Below are positions 61,901 to 64,000 of a DNA stretch of 64,000 nucleotides, piece by piece. The translations under genes were made by a program, and so were the position numbers. Every line of letters begins with the position of its first letter. Position 1 is the first letter of the stretch. The notes under the pieces were generated by a model that ran no database searches, was not told where the DNA came from, and worked only from the letters and a program-made list of their open reading frames with translations. Source of the stretch: Stercorarius parasiticus (Eukaryota; Chordata; Aves; Charadriiformes; Stercorariidae); NCBI GenBank assembly GCA_013396915.1, contig VWZL01000830.1, positions 516,356-580,355 of the forward strand. Direction: 5' to 3'.

Positions 61901-63950
61901 TTGTATTTCCTCACCATTTTCTTTTTTACAGAGTCGGACAAAGCAAGGATTTTAATCTCCCCTCATAAAACAGTCTCCCCATTCCCCAAGGCATTTTACA
62001 GACCTGCCTTGGCACCTATTCCAGTTTGAATTTACTTAAGTACATATGATCACATTTGCACACATTTTTCTGCGCTATACTTTACACATACCTTATACAA
62101 AACAGCATCAAGGCTTCCTTGCATTGGAAACGTACTTCCTAACACTGCCAGATGATCCACTCTACAATCACATTTGTCCTTTTTCCACTAATGTATCACT
62201 CTGATGCCTCAATTATCTTGTGATTAGCACTCCAGTGTCTGTCCAGTCTCTCCCCATGACGCTGGTACAAGCCCCCAAGTGCATGACCCCCCACTTCTGA
62301 CAGCAGCCTTTCATCTCACTTGCGCTATTTTTCCACTTCACGTGCTCATCCCATTTCTTCTACATGGAACTCCAGTCTTCCGCATAATCCTTCTGATAAC
62401 TTGTGTCATCAAGATTGTATTTTTTTGCAATATTGTTGGTTTTGTGGTACAATCGCTACTGGAAACATTATGTTAGACCGATCCCATAATCAGTCCTGGG
62501 GAGCTCCTTTGGTGACCTCCAGCCAGCCCCCCAGCTCCAGTTTTCCCTCTAGTTAGTTCTTTTTCACCCTTTTTCCTCTCCTCCAACTCATTCTTAATTC
62601 CTATGTTAACAAATCTCTACACAGTAGATGACAAACACAGTATTTTTTTGAAGTCCACATGGATTTGATATATGATTACTTCTTTTGTTTAGAGAATTAG
62701 CTTAGCTATCTTTTCAATTAAAGATAACAGCTTAGTCAGGCAGAACCTTCTTGTGGAGATCCTACATTGCATTTTAACTTATTTATCATGTTTTGTGTCA
62801 TTTGCTTAGTCTTTCCTTAAAACGTTTTTCTAAAAGACTGCATGCTGTTGAGATCACACTAATGTTCTTTAACCGAGTCATTTTTTTCCAATTTAAGTAC
62901 TATTTTTAATTTATTCCCCCAGGTAATACCAACTCCTGATGTGATATATTTATTAAAAGTTATTGCTGTTGGAATTGCAATTATGTTATGCAAGTCCTTG
63001 GATGTGGATTATATGGTCTCTTCTGATTTAAACAATTACATAATTTAAGTTTTGCTTCCCCCTGGAGGTGAGAATTTCCATTTCCTGCATAATCATTCCC
63101 ATTAGCTGCCCTGCATTTGTCCCAGGTTCGATAGCGTCATTAAAATATGAGGATTGGTACCTGGTATATCTAAACCCTATCCATCTATAGCACTGCTAAT
63201 GTTAAAACTTTCATCTTTTTTTATCTGACTGCACTTCCATTCTTCTTTGCTTTTTATAATTTTTATTTTAAAAATAATAGTTAAATCTTGGGTGGGTTCT
63301 TAGGAATTTACAATTCATTCCTGTTTTCTGATTTTTAAGGTACAGTTCTCTGTATTGGTCAATCCCCTTTCCATTCACTGCAGACTCTTTCCTTATGCTA
63401 ATATGATTTTTAGGATGATTATTTATCCAGTGAAACATGGGGAATTCTTTTATATTGTATATCAATCATATATTTATAGTAATTCCAGCTATTTTTTTGA
63501 GCCTTTGACTAAAGATGACGTTCATGCCTGCTTTACATAGTAGTCCCTGCACATTTTCTTCCAAATGTTTTTTGTTCCAGGAGGTTCTATTTTATCCCAT
63601 CTTCTCTTTCTCAATGCTTTATGCCTTTAACGCGCACAGACACCCAACCAAATCCACTTGCCAATACAAGCCTTCCTGGACACATTGTCATTTTTTTGGA
63701 TATCACCTCTTTTTCCTTTGGCATAGATAGCCCTCAGGCTTCCATGCACCTGCCTGGATCCTTACATCGATGCACCATTGCTTCCCTGATTCACACTGAC
63801 CTCATCCAAACTCCCAGCCAGATGAGATGGGATCTTTTCACTAACTATAACTTCACGTCACAATTTTTTACCAACACAGGGACTTGTTTTTTCTTGCTAG
63901 CTATCACCTAATAATATTATTCCTCTATCCACTTCTACAGTCTCATTTAT
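61901..63950. other. Strand-asymmetric, pyrimidine-rich tract of unknown origin
   Basis: The plus strand is markedly T+C-rich for about 2 kb, so the minus strand is purine-rich, unlike the neighbouring DNA. LINE coding strands are often A-rich, so a decayed LINE in minus orientation is one possible source. I could not find a reverse transcriptase motif or a recognisable 3' end. No gene is supported. Confidence 0.3.
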
Positions 63951-64000
63951 CCAATTTTCATTTCCCTGTGCCCTCAAGGCTTGTACAGGCATCACATGGG

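Noticed and set aside
1..64000. CRISPR arrays, bacterial operons, phage or tRNA/rRNA genes
   Set aside because: No regularly spaced repeats, Shine-Dalgarno-led gene strings or cloverleaf/rRNA signatures seen; the sequence is vertebrate nuclear DNA.

Overview
The window reads as nuclear DNA of a bird. The plus-strand text is intron-like and AT-rich, with short chance reading frames and no bacterial gene packing. It carries several CR1 LINE pieces with the avian CR1 3' end, and a solo-LTR-like insertion of the type I associate with bird ERV-L elements. One protein-coding gene is recognisable. Its N-terminal coding exons lie on the minus strand and match KIAA1217 (SKT, sickle tail), a relative of SRCIN1/p140Cap.

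The gene runs right to left. A dense CpG island at about 22.43-22.72 kb looks like its promoter and 5' UTR. The first coding exon (22341-22410, minus) starts at an ATG with a good Kozak context and an in-frame stop 20 codons upstream. It encodes 23 residues plus one base and ends in a consensus GTAAGT donor. Intron 1 is 5,050 bp. The second coding exon (17004-17290, minus) begins after a strong polypyrimidine-AG acceptor in the matching phase and encodes 95 further residues. It ends at a GTATGA donor on a codon boundary. Everything left of 17004 is the start of a large intron 2, in which I see no further exon.

The 41 kb to the right of the promoter is upstream DNA, or the intron of a longer KIAA1217 transcript. 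It holds no recognisable coding gene. It does contain a second GC-rich, CpG-rich island with a TATA motif (about 37.88-38.3 kb), which could be an alternative promoter or the start of an unannotated transcript. It also holds several AT-rich, motif-rich stretches that look like conserved non-coding elements, and a small unexplained open frame at 24.03-24.26 kb.

Mobile DNA: CR1 pieces at 1-128 (+), 31890-31970 (+), 33565-34215 (+, old, with a readable reverse-transcriptase C-terminus) and 40578-40935 (-, with an internal 65-bp tandem duplication). Two older CR1-like 3' ends lie near 26.54 and 29.32 kb. The most unusual object is an 821-bp composite at 47812-48632. It consists of a whole ERV-L-type LTR followed by an inverted piece made of a pol-like scrap and the first 51 bp of the same LTR. 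The unit therefore ends in 51-bp inverted repeats and is flanked by near-identical CTGAT/CTGAC. Three isolated N bases mark places where the assembly is uncertain, two of them at CpG islands.
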